From DASXVX01 sp036504075 (GTDB lineage Bacteria; Bacillota; Sulfobacillia; Symbiobacteriales; Symbiobacteriaceae): a stretch of DNA of 64,000 bases. Location of the stretch: positions 1 to 64,000 of the forward strand of contig DASXVX010000095.1 in assembly GCA_036504075.1 (NCBI GenBank), written 5' to 3'. This document shows, piece by piece, positions 43,484 to 53,243 of this stretch; within the stretch, counting starts at the first letter, position 1; the number at the start of each line of letters is the position of its first letter. The position numbers and the translations under genes were made by a program. Under the pieces are notes generated by a model. The model was not told the origin of the DNA. It saw nothing but the letters and a program-made list of their open reading frames with translations, and did not search any database.

Positions 43484-44162
43484 AGCCGTAGGTCCCCCTC
43501 TCCTCGTCCCGGACGATGCAGCCCTTCTCGATGGCGACGACTCGCTTTTTCATCTGGTTGACAATGTTCTTGGCATGCGTGGCGACCACGACGGTGGCGC
43601 CCATCTGATTGACGTCGGACAGCAGCTTCATGATGGCATACGAATTCTCGGGGTCGAGGTTGCCGGTGGGTTCGTCGGCGACGATCAGCACGGGGTTGCG
43701 GACGATGGCCCGGGCCACGGCGACCCGCTGCTGCTCGCCACCGGAGAGTTCCTGACACTTCGAGTGCGTCTTATGGCGCAGGCCCACCAGTTCCAGGGCG
43801 GCCGGCACTCGCCGGATAACCTCCCGGCGGGGTACGTCGGTGCATTCCAGAGCGAAGGCGACGTTATCGAAGACGGTCCGTTCGGGCAGTAGCTTGAAGT
43901 CCTGGAAGATGACCCCGAGGCTGCGGCGGAGGAAAGGCACATCCTGGTCTTTCAGCTTGGCAACGTCCTTGCCTTCCATGAGCACCTTCCCCGCGGTGGG
44001 CAGCTCCTCCCGGTAGAGTAACTTCATAAGCGACGATTTGCCGGCCCCGGAAGGGCCCACCAGGAACACGAATTCGCCGCGCCCAATACCGAGGGTGACG
44101 TCGTTAAGCGATGGTGCATGGGCATTCGGGTATACTTTCGTCACGTTGACGAACTGGATCAA
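43473..44162 (-). CDS. ftsE: Cell division ATP-binding protein FtsE
   Basis: 229 aa from a TTG at 44162 with GGAGTGAA upstream. Walker A GPSGAGKSSL, Q-loop FQDFKLLPERTVF, signature LSGGEQQRVAVARAI, Walker B VLIVADEPTGNLDP and the H-loop VVVATHAK are all present. Full length for the family. Works with FtsX in division and peptidoglycan hydrolase activation. Slightly extended C-terminus. First gene of the ftsE-ftsX-envC-like run; no clear promoter seen in the 230 bases upstream. Confidence 0.98.
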   Translation of the reverse strand: MIQFVNVTKVYPNAHAPSLNDVTLGIGRGEFVFLVGPSGAGKSSLMKLLYREELPTAGKVLMEGKDVAKLKDQDVPFLRRSLGVIFQDFKLLPERTVFDNVAFALECTDVPRREVIRRVPAALELVGLRHKTHSKCQELSGGEQQRVAVARAIVRNPVLIVADEPTGNLDPENSYAIMKLLSDVNQMGATVVVATHAKNIVNQMKKRVVAIEKGCIVRDEERGTYGYES

Positions 44163-44324
44163 CCAGATTCACTCCCGGCACTGCATGGAAGGCAGTTACT
44201 TCGTTAAAGGTCTCAGGTTCATCGTTACCTGGGTTTCGACAGGATGCGTTGGGTTCCCTCTGATTTCGACGAGATTCCGTTCATTGTGGTTTCTGGTCTG
44301 AATGCCATATCTCAACAATGAAAT
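44163..44324. other. Intergenic region upstream of ftsE
   Basis: No gene seen. Contains AT-richer sequence that probably holds the ftsE promoter, but no clean hexamer pair stands out. Confidence 0.4.
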
Positions 44325-44352
44325 ACGGAGGGATGACGCATCACCCCTCCGT
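44325..44352 (-). terminator. Probable terminator of the phosphoesterase gene
   Basis: ACGGAGGG/CCCTCCGT stem (eight bp), followed on the minus strand by ATTTCATTG. Weak T-run. Confidence 0.55.
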
Positions 44353-44396
44353 GCCGGACCGATAGAATTTTCCAATGGGAATGGCCCGCATGTTGC

Positions 44397-45125
44397 TCAT
44401 CCGGGGAACTGGCCAGTGCGGGCCGTGTGCGCGAACAACTCCCAGCCTTGCATCCCAGCATCCTGGGCGGCCTTGATTGCCGCCTCGGCGTCGTATGGCA
44501 CGCGAAGCACTGTTGCCGTGGTCACGTCTCGTTTCACTTCCAGCAGGGCGTAGCTCGGCCGTGGGTCGCCGTCGAACGGAATGCCGACGCTGCCGGAATT
44601 AATCACCTGGAAACCCTGCATGAACCGGATAAACGGCCGGTGGCAGTGCCCATACGCCGAGATTGCTGTCTGCTCGGACGAGCGTAACGCCGCCAGTTCC
44701 TCGTTGGGCACCCATGGCATCAGAATGCGGTAATTGTGGGTGGGTGTGGCGTGGAAAAACTCCATCTGCACGCCCTCCCACAGTTCCGTCAGGGAGATCG
44801 GGAAGTTCTGCAGCCAGACCCGGTCGTCTTCGGTCAGGGCGGCCATGTGGCGGGGAAAGTCGGCCTGAATGGCGGCCTGGCTCCGGTTCCTGGGCGTGAA
44901 GCGCTCGGGCTGAAAGTCCGGATGGTAACTACCGTCGGCATTGCCAAGCACCACCGGACACTTCAGGTCCCGGACCCGGTCCACGCACTCCTTGGGCAAC
45001 GGCCCTTTGAGGGTGACGTCCCCCAGGCAGATGATACGATCAACGCCCCGGCGGGCGATGTCGGCAAGGACAGCCTCCAGGGCGTGGAAGTTGGAGTGAA
45101 CGTCACTGATAAGCGCTATCCGCAT
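44397..45125 (-). CDS. Calcineurin-like metallophosphoesterase
   Basis: 242 aa. Metal-binding motifs of the family in order: DVHSN (8-12), GDVTLKGP, GNAD, and HCHRP near residue 175. Similar to YfcE/MJ0936-type phosphodiesterases. Single domain, cytoplasmic; physiological substrate unknown. A monocistronic gene with a terminator after it. Confidence 0.9.
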   Translation of the reverse strand: MRIALISDVHSNFHALEAVLADIARRGVDRIICLGDVTLKGPLPKECVDRVRDLKCPVVLGNADGSYHPDFQPERFTPRNRSQAAIQADFPRHMAALTEDDRVWLQNFPISLTELWEGVQMEFFHATPTHNYRILMPWVPNEELAALRSSEQTAISAYGHCHRPFIRFMQGFQVINSGSVGIPFDGDPRPSYALLEVKRDVTTATVLRVPYDAEAAIKAAQDAGMQGWELFAHTARTGQFPG

Positions 45126-45468
45126 GGTTCAGCCCCTTTGCATTGGTCGTTCGTGTGGCCTTTTTGTGTGGCCTGGCACGCTCCGGACGGGGCTGTCCTC
45201 GCTCCGGAGCGGCCTATCTTTGTAATGATTCTCGCTGTCGATGGCGTACTCGCCACGGGTAGGCGAAGTATGTCGTCGTTGCTCCGTGCGCGCATCGGCG
45301 GCTGCGAATCCTGAACTATTCGCTCCGAGGCTGCGGTGCCCCAACCGGAGCGTGCCTGCGCTTTCAGGCCCTCGCCCTCGCCTACGCCTTCTCGTCGGGT
45401 ATCGCTTTTCAGTGGCTGGGTGGGGGCGCGGGGACGGGGTGCGGGAGTGGGGTGCGGAGACGGCTTGG
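45126..45468. other. Intergenic region, no gene
   Basis: About 340 bp. Open frames here give low-complexity products without ribosome sites. A GCTCCGG/CCGGAGC hairpin with a 17-base loop lies near 45180-45210. Nothing else seen. Confidence 0.5.
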
Positions 45469-46203
45469 TTATTGCCGGCCCTTTAGCCTTTGGGCTATGA
45501 CCAGTAGTACAAATTTGATCAGCGGGGGCAAGCTGCGGCTGTAGCGGCCTAGCTTTACAATCCGGAAGAGCCATTCCAGGTTGGCCTTTACCATCCACTT
45601 TGGCGCCCTTGGGGCTGCTCCGGCCCAAATGTCCAGGGTGCCGCCTATGCCCAGGCTGACTTTGGCGTTCAGGTCGGCCAGGTGTTGGCTTAACCAGAAC
45701 TCTTGCCTGGGGGCGCCCAGGCCAACGAAGAGGGCGTCCACGTTGGCGGCGCGGATTTCGGCCACCACTTTGGACTCTTCTTCCTGGCCGAAATAGCCGT
45801 CCCGGAAGCCGGCGATGGTCAGGCCCGGGTATTGCTTTGCGACACGCCTGGCGGCTTCGGAAACGACCTCCGGGCGGGCGCCGAGGAGATAGATCCGACC
45901 GCCGCGCTGGCTCAGCGCGGCCAGCAAGCATGTAGCCAGATCGACGCCGGCGACTTTGCCCGGGACCGGGTCGCCTAGTACTTTTGACGCCAGCACGATC
46001 CCGGCGCCGTCCGGAATCGCCAGGTCGGCCTGGTTCAGGACCGCCGCCAGGTCGGGGTTCTTGTAGGCCGCGTAGCCGATTTCGGCGTTAGGTGTAACCA
46101 CCAGCCGGGGCCGGCTGTCTTCCATCCAACGCAGGCAGAGTGCTTCCGCAGCTTTTAGGGTTACCTTATCGACGCCAATGGTGAGAATTTGGATTCGGCT
46201 CAT
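45469..46203 (-). CDS. tagA: WecG/TagA/CpsF family glycosyltransferase
   Basis: 244 aa, start ATG overlapping the csaB stop (ATGA). GT26 family signatures: VVTPNAEIGYAA, the catalytic Asp in AIPDGAGIVLAS, GGRIYLLGARPEV, and FVGLGAPRQEFWL. TagA adds ManNAc to the undecaprenyl-linked GlcNAc in wall teichoic acid and related linkage units. Next to csaB and murJ this suggests synthesis of a secondary wall polymer. Symbol by family only. Confidence 0.88.
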   Translation of the reverse strand: MSRIQILTIGVDKVTLKAAEALCLRWMEDSRPRLVVTPNAEIGYAAYKNPDLAAVLNQADLAIPDGAGIVLASKVLGDPVPGKVAGVDLATCLLAALSQRGGRIYLLGARPEVVSEAARRVAKQYPGLTIAGFRDGYFGQEEESKVVAEIRAANVDALFVGLGAPRQEFWLSQHLADLNAKVSLGIGGTLDIWAGAAPRAPKWMVKANLEWLFRIVKLGRYSRSLPPLIKFVLLVIAQRLKGRQ

Positions 46204-47303
46204 TTGTGACCACTTCGCTTTATGAGGTTAACTGCCAGTTCGGCGTTCTTTTTTGCGAGCGGCGTCAGTTCTGCCATTTTATGCAGGAGCCGCTGCCGGA
46301 ACGCCGGGGCCTCTGCCAGTGCCCGTCGAACTGCCCGGGCCAATGCCCGCCCGGTGAGGTTGTTCGTGGTGCCCGCCGGCGTCTCTCCGACCAGCTTGAG
46401 CCAGCTATCCGTCTTCGGGTCGTAGCTCAGGCCGGCCAGCGGAATACCGTCCATGGCGGCGAACACCAGGGCGTGGTAGCGCATCCCGATCATCGCATCA
46501 CAGCGGGCGATCATGGCATGGGCGTGGGCATACGTGTAATCGCCTTGCAGGATTTCAGCCGGCTGGGTCATGAGCCGGGCCACCTCGGTTGCCGCCTGAA
46601 TATCCCGCGGCAACTGCATGGGGATGAAGACGACCTGAAGACCCTCCCCGGCCAATTCGTCCAGCGCTTTCGCCAGTTCTGGCTCCACAGGCTGCTCGCC
46701 CAACTTCCACGGGCGAATGGAAACGCCCAGAATGGGCCTTGCCAGGTCCACCCCCTGCTCCTTCAGCAAGGCCGCGCCCCAGTCGGGGTCGGCGGGACCC
46801 AGGGCCAGGGCGGGGTCGGCCGTAACCATAGCCGGTGGGTGAAAGACGCCCAGGTGGCGCAACGTCTCCAGGGACTCCTGGTCCCGCACGGTAATCTGGC
46901 TCACGCCGTTGACCACCGTCGGAATCAGCGTCCGGCCCACCAGCCCGGTTACCGGACCGATACCCTGGGCGTAGACCATGACCGGCCTGTGCCGCATCAT
47001 CGCGAGGGTCATGACGCCCAGGTAGTAGACCAGGCTCTTGGTGCTGGTGACATCCTGGAGCAGGCTGCCGCCCCCGGAAATCACCAGGTCGGCTTCCGCC
47101 ATGGCCTTCCAGATTTTTTTGAAGTCGCCCCGGCTGACCGCGCTGACGCCGTGCTCCGCCCGCGTGCGGGCGGCCGTGCCGGAGATTACCGTAAAGTTCG
47201 TTTCCGGTTCCAGCTCACGAATTGCGCGGATCAGCCCGGCCAAAATGGCCTCGTCGCCCGCGTTGTTAAATCCGTAGTAGCCGGAGACCAAGATGTTTGC
47301 CAT
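46200..47303 (-). CDS. csaB: Polysaccharide pyruvyl transferase CsaB
   Basis: 367 aa, ATG at 47303 with AAGGGAG upstream. CsaB-type opening (LVSGYYGFNNAGDEAILAGL), the GGGSLLQDVT motif, and GMRYHALVFAAM near residue 275. CsaB puts a pyruvyl ketal on the secondary cell-wall polymer so that SLH-domain S-layer proteins can bind. Coupled to tagA downstream and 16 nt after murJ. Suggests an SLH-anchored S-layer in this organism. Confidence 0.93.
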   Translation of the reverse strand: MANILVSGYYGFNNAGDEAILAGLIRAIRELEPETNFTVISGTAARTRAEHGVSAVSRGDFKKIWKAMAEADLVISGGGSLLQDVTSTKSLVYYLGVMTLAMMRHRPVMVYAQGIGPVTGLVGRTLIPTVVNGVSQITVRDQESLETLRHLGVFHPPAMVTADPALALGPADPDWGAALLKEQGVDLARPILGVSIRPWKLGEQPVEPELAKALDELAGEGLQVVFIPMQLPRDIQAATEVARLMTQPAEILQGDYTYAHAHAMIARCDAMIGMRYHALVFAAMDGIPLAGLSYDPKTDSWLKLVGETPAGTTNNLTGRALARAVRRALAEAPAFRQRLLHKMAELTPLAKKNAELAVNLIKRSGHK

Positions 47304-47319
47304 GACGTGGTCTCCCTTC

Positions 47320-48882
47320 TCAAGACTTGCCCCTTTTCAGTCTCAGGGCCAGCCTTGCTGCGAGATCGGCCCCTTCCCGGTTCCCCAGGAAGGCCGCCAG
47401 CAGCACATGTACAACGACGATGGTGCCCAGCGCCGAGCCCAGACGAAACGCCTGTGCTGCCAAACGTTCACCCGGAAAGAGGCCGCCGGCCAGGTGGTAG
47501 ACGCCAAGCCCAACTGCCGTGCCCGCTGCCGCCGATGCCAGGTTGCCTGCCGCCGCCTGGGCCACCCGCCCGACGGCAAAACCTTTCATCCGGCGCTTTA
47601 GCTGCCAGAGAAGCAACCCCACGGCGATCGCCGTCGACAGGCTGGTCCCCAGCGCCAATCCGCCTTGCGCCATTGACCCTACCAGTGCGATGTTTAGCCC
47701 GATGTTCAAGAGGACCATGAGCAGCGAAATCCACATCGGCGTTAGCGTATCCTGCACCACAAAGAAGCAGCGGTTCACGAAATCCAGCCACCCGAAGAAT
47801 AGAATCCCCACCGCGTAATACGCCAGGGCATAGGCCGTCGCCGCTGTCGCCCGAGGGTCGAAGGCACCCCGCTGAAAAACGATCTGGACAATCGGCTCCC
47901 GGAAGGCCACCACGCCAAGGGACATGGGCAGCAGTACGAAGGCCAGCGTCCGGAGGCCACCACTCACTGTCGCCTGCAGTGCCTCCTCGTCGCCCACCGC
48001 CGCATGCTCCGCCAGACCGGGGTAGAGCACCGTCGATATGGCGGCGCCGATCACCCCGTATGGGAGCGAGTTGATCCGAACGGCGTAGTTCAGGGCCGAA
48101 ATGGAGCCTTCGACCAGGTTCGAGGCCAGGAACCGGTCGACGACGTTCTGCATCTGAACCGCGAAGGTGGTCACAATCACCGGCAGGATCAGCCGCCCGA
48201 TTTGCATGAGGACCGGGTTCTTCAAGTCCAACGACGGCTGGTATGAAAATCCCAGCCGCTTCAGCCACGGCAGTTGGACCAGGGCCGCCGCCGCCGCCCC
48301 GCCGACCACCGCCCAGGCCACCCAGTGAATCTGCTGCGGCCCGGTTACCGCCAAAAGCGCCCCGATTACCACCACGTTGCTGACGAACCCCACCAGCGCC
48401 GGCGCAATGAAAAACCGATTGGCGTTAAGCACGGCGGCAAATACGCCGCTCAGTCCCAGGAATAGCATTACCGGTAACATGGTACGGGTCAGGGAGACGG
48501 CCAGGCCCAGAATGTGCGCCGGCAGGCCCGGCACCAGCCGAGGCACAAAGAACGGCGCAGTCGCCCAACCCAGGAATACGAGCACGACCGCCAGCAGCAG
48601 CGTCGCATTCAAAACGGTGACGGCCAGGCGCCGCCCGGCATCCACGCCCCGCTTTTGCACGACTTCCCGATAGACCGGGATGAACACCATGACCAGCGCC
48701 GTGCCAATGGCGGCAAAGAGGGCCAACGGCACTTCCTGCGCCACCAGGTAAGCATCGGTCACGTGGGTGGCCCCGAACCGGGCCGCCAACAGCGCCTCCC
48801 GCACATAGCCCAGCAGGCGGCTCAACACCAGCAGGCCCGAGACGATTCCGGCGGCCCTGAACACCGTCTGCCGGGCCGTCAT
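47320..48882 (-). CDS. murJ: Lipid II flippase MurJ/MviN-like
   Basis: 520 aa; start overlaps the upstream glycosyltransferase stop by four bases. Fourteen or so TM helices of the MOP superfamily. Family marks: LSRLLGYVREALLAARFGAT at the N-terminus (the charged motif facing the cavity) and RAFYAxxDTxTP-like RCFFVVQDTLTPM. Flips lipid-linked wall precursors across the membrane; in this cluster it may serve a second polymer instead of lipid II. Confidence 0.93.
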   Translation of the reverse strand: MTARQTVFRAAGIVSGLLVLSRLLGYVREALLAARFGATHVTDAYLVAQEVPLALFAAIGTALVMVFIPVYREVVQKRGVDAGRRLAVTVLNATLLLAVVLVFLGWATAPFFVPRLVPGLPAHILGLAVSLTRTMLPVMLFLGLSGVFAAVLNANRFFIAPALVGFVSNVVVIGALLAVTGPQQIHWVAWAVVGGAAAAALVQLPWLKRLGFSYQPSLDLKNPVLMQIGRLILPVIVTTFAVQMQNVVDRFLASNLVEGSISALNYAVRINSLPYGVIGAAISTVLYPGLAEHAAVGDEEALQATVSGGLRTLAFVLLPMSLGVVAFREPIVQIVFQRGAFDPRATAATAYALAYYAVGILFFGWLDFVNRCFFVVQDTLTPMWISLLMVLLNIGLNIALVGSMAQGGLALGTSLSTAIAVGLLLWQLKRRMKGFAVGRVAQAAAGNLASAAAGTAVGLGVYHLAGGLFPGERLAAQAFRLGSALGTIVVVHVLLAAFLGNREGADLAARLALRLKRGKS

Positions 48883-49976
48883 GTCCGGACCAGCTCTTCG
48901 TACAAGGCGGCCGTGAGTTCGGCCATGCGCCCGGCGCTGAAGACCTGCCGGGCCCGCTCCCGGCCGGCCTGTCCCATCCGGGCGGCCAGGTCCGGGTCCG
49001 CCAGCAGCCGGCGGATGGCCCCGGCCAGGGCGCCCGGGTTCTCCGGCTCCACCAGCAACCCGGTCTCGCCATCCACGACGACCTCCGGAATCCCGCCGAC
49101 TCGGGTGGCTACCACCGGCCGGGCGGCAGCCATGGCTTCCACCAGGACGATGCCCAGCCCCTCAGTCCGGGAGGCCAGCACAAACAGGCCGATTTGGCCC
49201 AGAAACGTCGCCACGTCCGGCACGAAACCGGTCAGGCGAACGATGTCCGTCACGTTCAGCGAGCGCACCTGTGCGGCCAGCGCTTCCCGCTGCTGCCCGT
49301 CGCCGCCGATCAGCAACCGGGCCTCGCCCCGCAGTTGCGCCATCGCTTCGACCAAAATGTCGAGGCCCTTCTCCCGCTCCAGCCGCCCCACCGTGCCAAT
49401 GATCCCCGGCACCGGCGTCGGCGCTTTCGCGTATTCGGACAGGGCCACACCGCCAGGAATGACCACCACGCGGGCCGGGTCGGCTCCGCCGGCGACCAGC
49501 GCCCGCTTGACCGCCTCCGACACGGCCACGATGCGATCGGCGAAGAGCCGGGCGGACGCCCGTTTCAACAGGGCACCGGGGGAGCGGACCTGAATCGCCC
49601 GTTCATCCACCCCGGCCAGGCCGTGCTTCGTGAAAACGACACGGGCGCCCGACAGGGACGCCGCCACCCGTCCGGCCAAACTGCCGTGGGTGTGGGCGAT
49701 CTGGGGGCGCCAGGTGTGCATGAGGTGCCGGAGTCCCGATAGCGCCGCCCAGGAGAAAGATCGGTCGGCCCCCGGGTAGAGCATGACGGGAATCCCGGCG
49801 CGCCGCATGGCGGCAGCCAGGTCTCCTTCAGGGCAGGCCACCGCCACGTCGAAGTGCTCTGAGATGCGGGGCTCGGCCAGCAGCGTCAGCACATACCGCC
49901 CGGCTCCGCCGATGTTCGTATCGCTGCAAATGTGGAGAATCCGGGGCCGCTTCGTGCCGGATGACCGTTCACTCAC
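48879..49976 (-). CDS. GT4-family glycosyltransferase
   Basis: 365 aa from a GTG at 49976, overlapping its neighbours by four bases on both sides. GT-B fold with the N-terminal Gly-rich loop SDTNIGGAGRYVL, the acceptor-domain HTHGSLAG, and the donor-binding EAMAAARPVVATRVGG plus EGLGIVLVEA (EX7E). Builds part of a surface glycan. Confidence 0.92.
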   Translation of the reverse strand: MSERSSGTKRPRILHICSDTNIGGAGRYVLTLLAEPRISEHFDVAVACPEGDLAAAMRRAGIPVMLYPGADRSFSWAALSGLRHLMHTWRPQIAHTHGSLAGRVAASLSGARVVFTKHGLAGVDERAIQVRSPGALLKRASARLFADRIVAVSEAVKRALVAGGADPARVVVIPGGVALSEYAKAPTPVPGIIGTVGRLEREKGLDILVEAMAQLRGEARLLIGGDGQQREALAAQVRSLNVTDIVRLTGFVPDVATFLGQIGLFVLASRTEGLGIVLVEAMAAARPVVATRVGGIPEVVVDGETGLLVEPENPGALAGAIRRLLADPDLAARMGQAGRERARQVFSAGRMAELTAALYEELVRT

Positions 49977-51622
49977 GCTTTGGTACCCTCTCGTTCGCCC
50001 AGCGCCAGACCCACCCCCAGGCCCGCCACGGCCCAGAAAGCGAACAGCAGCTTGGGGTTATACCAGATATGCTCGGCCATACCCTGGAACAGAATCCCGA
50101 CCAGTGCCGCCGGAACAGCCGCCGTAATAAACGAGCCTTTCGCGTTCAGTCCGGCCACGAACGGCAGCCGGATAACGGCCAGCAGCGTCCACAGAACGGC
50201 GATCAGCCCCAGGATGCCCATCTCGGAAAACATCTGCAGGAAGATGTTGTGCGCATGGACCACGTGCGCCCCGCCCAGCATGAAGTCGGAGTAAACCTTC
50301 TCGAACGCCACAGCGCCAAGGCCCACACCCGTCAGCCAGAACTTCTTCAGCATGTCGAAAACGCCGGTCCAGACGTTAAGACGGAATGCGGCGGATGAGT
50401 CCTGAAAGGTAATACCCAAAATGAGCCGCTTGATGATGGACGCCGGCGCCACCACTGCACCGGCCAGGCCGGCCACCACCAGCAGCAGCGACCAGCGCCG
50501 GTTTCGCATGAACACGAAGAGGACCAGAGCCCCCAGCGCCCCTACCCAGGCGCCACGGGACGAGGTGAGCAGCAAGCCAAGGCCCATGGAACCCAGGAGT
50601 AACGTCAGCGCGGCCCGCCGTTTCGGGGTTTGAATCCACAGGGCCAGGGCCAGCGGCAAGAAGAGCATCAGGTACTCGCCAAGGTAGTTCGGGTTGCCGA
50701 AGCCGGCAAATGAGCGCACCAGGTTGGCGAACTCGGTAACGTCCGACCAGTGCTCCTCAATGACCGGCGGCTTGATTTGCTGGTAGACCGCCCAGGCAGT
50801 CATCAGCACCGAAGCGGCCAGAATGGGACCCAGCAGGGCCGCCGCATCCCGACTGTTGCGTACCAGGTTGACAATCATCCAGAAGAGCAGAACCGCCGTC
50901 ACCCAGATCACCAGGTTCATCAGGCTGTCCTTCCGGCTGACGCTCTGAATCGTAGAACCCGCGGCCACCACCAGGAAGAAGGCCAGCGGCCAGCCCGCCG
51001 ACGAGGCCCGCCATTCGAAGTCGCCCACAATGATCTTTCGGCCCACCCAGAGAACCGCTATCCCCCAAATCCCGACGATGATCAACATGGTCGGGGAAAG
51101 CAGCTTGGTCAGGCCCGTGGCTGTGACTGCCGGTTGCTGAAGGAGCGATAGCAGCCCCACCACCGTCCCCAGCAGGTAGAGCAGCGGGGAAGTCCCAGTC
51201 CGCCGGTTCTCGGCCGGCATCAACTCCACGTCGGCAGCGTAGCCACCGTATGACTGGGCGATGAAACTGGTTGAGACCACCGGTTGAAATGCCCGGCCCG
51301 CCCAGCGTACGAGTCCGGTCAGCACGCTGGTGTTCCAGAGGCCCGCTGCGACCGGCTGAAGCTTGCGGCCCAGGGCTACCGTCCGCCGGGCCAACCATGC
51401 CAGCGCACGGCCGATTCCGCTCTCCGTGACCACGGTGGCGTCTGGCCAGTCCGAGAAGAGCAGATGGCCTAAAAGACTTCCGGTAAAGAGTAGCGCACTG
51501 AAACGGCCCAGGCCGACCAACAACCGGCCGGTGTAGCTGTCGTCCCATGCGGCGAACAGGAGTAGCACCAGGCGCCCGATGTAGCTGGTTTCCCAGAGGC
51601 CCCGGCTGTCGATTCCCGACAT
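49973..51622 (-). CDS. O-antigen ligase/polymerase-like membrane protein
   Basis: 549 aa from the ATG at 51622 placed by AGGGGG; the frame opens earlier (51658) inside the DUF4330 gene. About twelve hydrophobic segments. Wzy/WaaL-like marks: GFGNPNYLGEYLMLFLPLAL, SSRGAWVGALGAL and HAHNIFLQMFSEMGILGLI with the conserved His. Likely polymerises or transfers the surface glycan made by the two neighbouring glycosyltransferases. Confidence 0.85.
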   Translation of the reverse strand: MSGIDSRGLWETSYIGRLVLLLFAAWDDSYTGRLLVGLGRFSALLFTGSLLGHLLFSDWPDATVVTESGIGRALAWLARRTVALGRKLQPVAAGLWNTSVLTGLVRWAGRAFQPVVSTSFIAQSYGGYAADVELMPAENRRTGTSPLLYLLGTVVGLLSLLQQPAVTATGLTKLLSPTMLIIVGIWGIAVLWVGRKIIVGDFEWRASSAGWPLAFFLVVAAGSTIQSVSRKDSLMNLVIWVTAVLLFWMIVNLVRNSRDAAALLGPILAASVLMTAWAVYQQIKPPVIEEHWSDVTEFANLVRSFAGFGNPNYLGEYLMLFLPLALALWIQTPKRRAALTLLLGSMGLGLLLTSSRGAWVGALGALVLFVFMRNRRWSLLLVVAGLAGAVVAPASIIKRLILGITFQDSSAAFRLNVWTGVFDMLKKFWLTGVGLGAVAFEKVYSDFMLGGAHVVHAHNIFLQMFSEMGILGLIAVLWTLLAVIRLPFVAGLNAKGSFITAAVPAALVGILFQGMAEHIWYNPKLLFAFWAVAGLGVGLALGEREGTKA

Positions 51623-51632
51623 AAGCATCCCC

Positions 51633-52112
51633 CTACCTGCCGGGCAAACCGGTGACATAGCCGCTGCTGGTCCACGAGACCGTCCTCAGAGACTCGGCCC
51701 GGCCACGGAGCATCTGGATACCAGCCATGGAGACGGCGCCGTCCGGCGAAACCCGGCCGGGACCAGAAATGGTGACATACATATCATTGAGTTCTTTGGA
51801 CGGATACTCGCTCGTTGCGCCCGGAACGGGCGAAGGCTGGGCTTCCTTCTTGACGACTTTACCCAAAATCGTGTTGGACGGGCTGTCCAGGATCTCGTCG
51901 CCCACTTTCAGGCCGTCCACCGTCGACTGCGAGATTTTCGAAATTTTGACTACGATCTCGACGTTCTGATCCTGACCGGTCACAGCCGACTGCTTCGGCA
52001 TGAAATGCTTGTACCCGTAGCGCCCCGCCACGGCAATCACAGCAACGACCACCACCAGGTCCAGGAGGTTAATTTTGCCGAAAAGACGACCCTTGTTGTC
52101 AATAACGGACAC
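51633..52112 (-). CDS. DUF4330 domain membrane protein
   Basis: 159 aa from a GTG at 52112, one base after the preceding stop, with GGAGGTG upstream. N-terminal signature VIDNKGRLFGKINLLDLVVV with a single TM anchor, then a beta-rich extracytoplasmic domain (VEIVVKISKISQSTVDGLKV). DUF4330 proteins accompany exopolysaccharide clusters in Firmicutes and cyanobacteria; function unknown. Confidence 0.9.
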   Translation of the reverse strand: MSVIDNKGRLFGKINLLDLVVVVAVIAVAGRYGYKHFMPKQSAVTGQDQNVEIVVKISKISQSTVDGLKVGDEILDSPSNTILGKVVKKEAQPSPVPGATSEYPSKELNDMYVTISGPGRVSPDGAVSMAGIQMLRGRAESLRTVSWTSSGYVTGLPGR

Positions 52113-53243
52113 CTAGAGCACCTCCGCATAGACATCTAAAATCTGCTCTGTAATCGCTTCGATAGAGAAACGGTCTGCCACAAACCGCCGTCCCGCCTCG
52201 CCCAGGCGCCGCCGTTCCGGGCCTGCGTCCGGGTCCAGCAGACGGACCAGGTCGGCCGCCAGTTCCGCCGCTTTCAGCGGGCGGCCGCCCTCGCGGGCGG
52301 TGAAGTTGGCGCCGGCATACTCGGTCATCCGCTCAGGGGTCAGGATGCCCCGATAGCCGCCTTCGCCGGCAATTACGACCGCCCGGCCGCAGGCCATGCC
52401 TTCCGCGGCCGTACGGGCCACCGCCACCACGACGTCGGCCAGGTTGAAGAACCGGGGCACATCCATCCGGGCGCCGGTCGCCACAGCGGCGCAACGTCCC
52501 AGCTTGCCATTGGTCTCCTCCACCAGCCGGTTCACTTCCGCCGCCCGGTCCCCGTCGCCCAAAATCCAGAGCCGCGCGCCCGGCAATTGCCGGTTCAGTT
52601 CCGGCATGGCCGCAAGCAAAGTAACCGCGGCGTCGGCGGCGGGTCCGTCGAGCCGGCTGGCGTGGACCAGATGCGGACCGGAGGCTTCAACGCCGAACTC
52701 CCGCAGCAGCGGCGCACTGTCCAGCCCCGGCTTGAATTCGTTGGTGTCAAAGCCATTGGGAACTACCCGGACCTGCTCGCCCGGCGCGCCCAGCCGCTCG
52801 ACCAGATGCCGGCGCACGTCCTCGCTGACCGCGATGGTACGCTGGCCGAAAGTGGTCAGGTACTTCCAGGGGAAGCCGGCATTATAGGTACCGTGGTAGG
52901 TCGTCACGAACGGCAGCGACGTTTTCCGGATGGCCAGGGATGCGAGCCACGCCGGAATCCGGGCGTGGGCGTGGATGAGGCCGATGTTATGATCCGCGAT
53001 CATCTGCCGCAAAAGCCGATAAGCCCGGAACATTTCCACCGGGCTGCGGCTGTCCATCGGCACGCGGGCATGGAGGATACCCGATTCGTTCAGGATCGAT
53101 ACCAGCCGGCCTCCAGCCGACGCCACCACCACTTGATGTCCGCGGCGCTGAAGTTCACGGGCCAGACTGATCACATGGGTCTCAGCGCCGCCCAGGTCCA
53201 GGGCCATCGCTGCCAGCAAAACAGGTGGCAAGGTCTTTACCAT
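52113..53243 (-). CDS. GT4-family glycosyltransferase
   Basis: 376 aa. ATG at 53243 with GAGGTAG upstream. Gly-rich donor loop LGGAETHVISLARELQ, HAHARIPAWLA, catalytic Glu region TAAEGMACGRAVVIAGEGGY. First gene in the five-gene run GT4, DUF4330, ligase, GT4, MurJ that continues with CsaB and TagA. Confidence 0.92.
   Translation of the reverse strand: MVKTLPPVLLAAMALDLGGAETHVISLARELQRRGHQVVVASAGGRLVSILNESGILHARVPMDSRSPVEMFRAYRLLRQMIADHNIGLIHAHARIPAWLASLAIRKTSLPFVTTYHGTYNAGFPWKYLTTFGQRTIAVSEDVRRHLVERLGAPGEQVRVVPNGFDTNEFKPGLDSAPLLREFGVEASGPHLVHASRLDGPAADAAVTLLAAMPELNRQLPGARLWILGDGDRAAEVNRLVEETNGKLGRCAAVATGARMDVPRFFNLADVVVAVARTAAEGMACGRAVVIAGEGGYRGILTPERMTEYAGANFTAREGGRPLKAAELAADLVRLLDPDAGPERRRLGEAGRRFVADRFSIEAITEQILDVYAEVL

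Noticed and set aside
45116..45931. Long minus-strand open frame over the 45.1-45.9 kb region
   Set aside because: Arg/Pro/Gly-rich antisense-like product, overlaps the TagA-like gene in another frame, no ribosome site.
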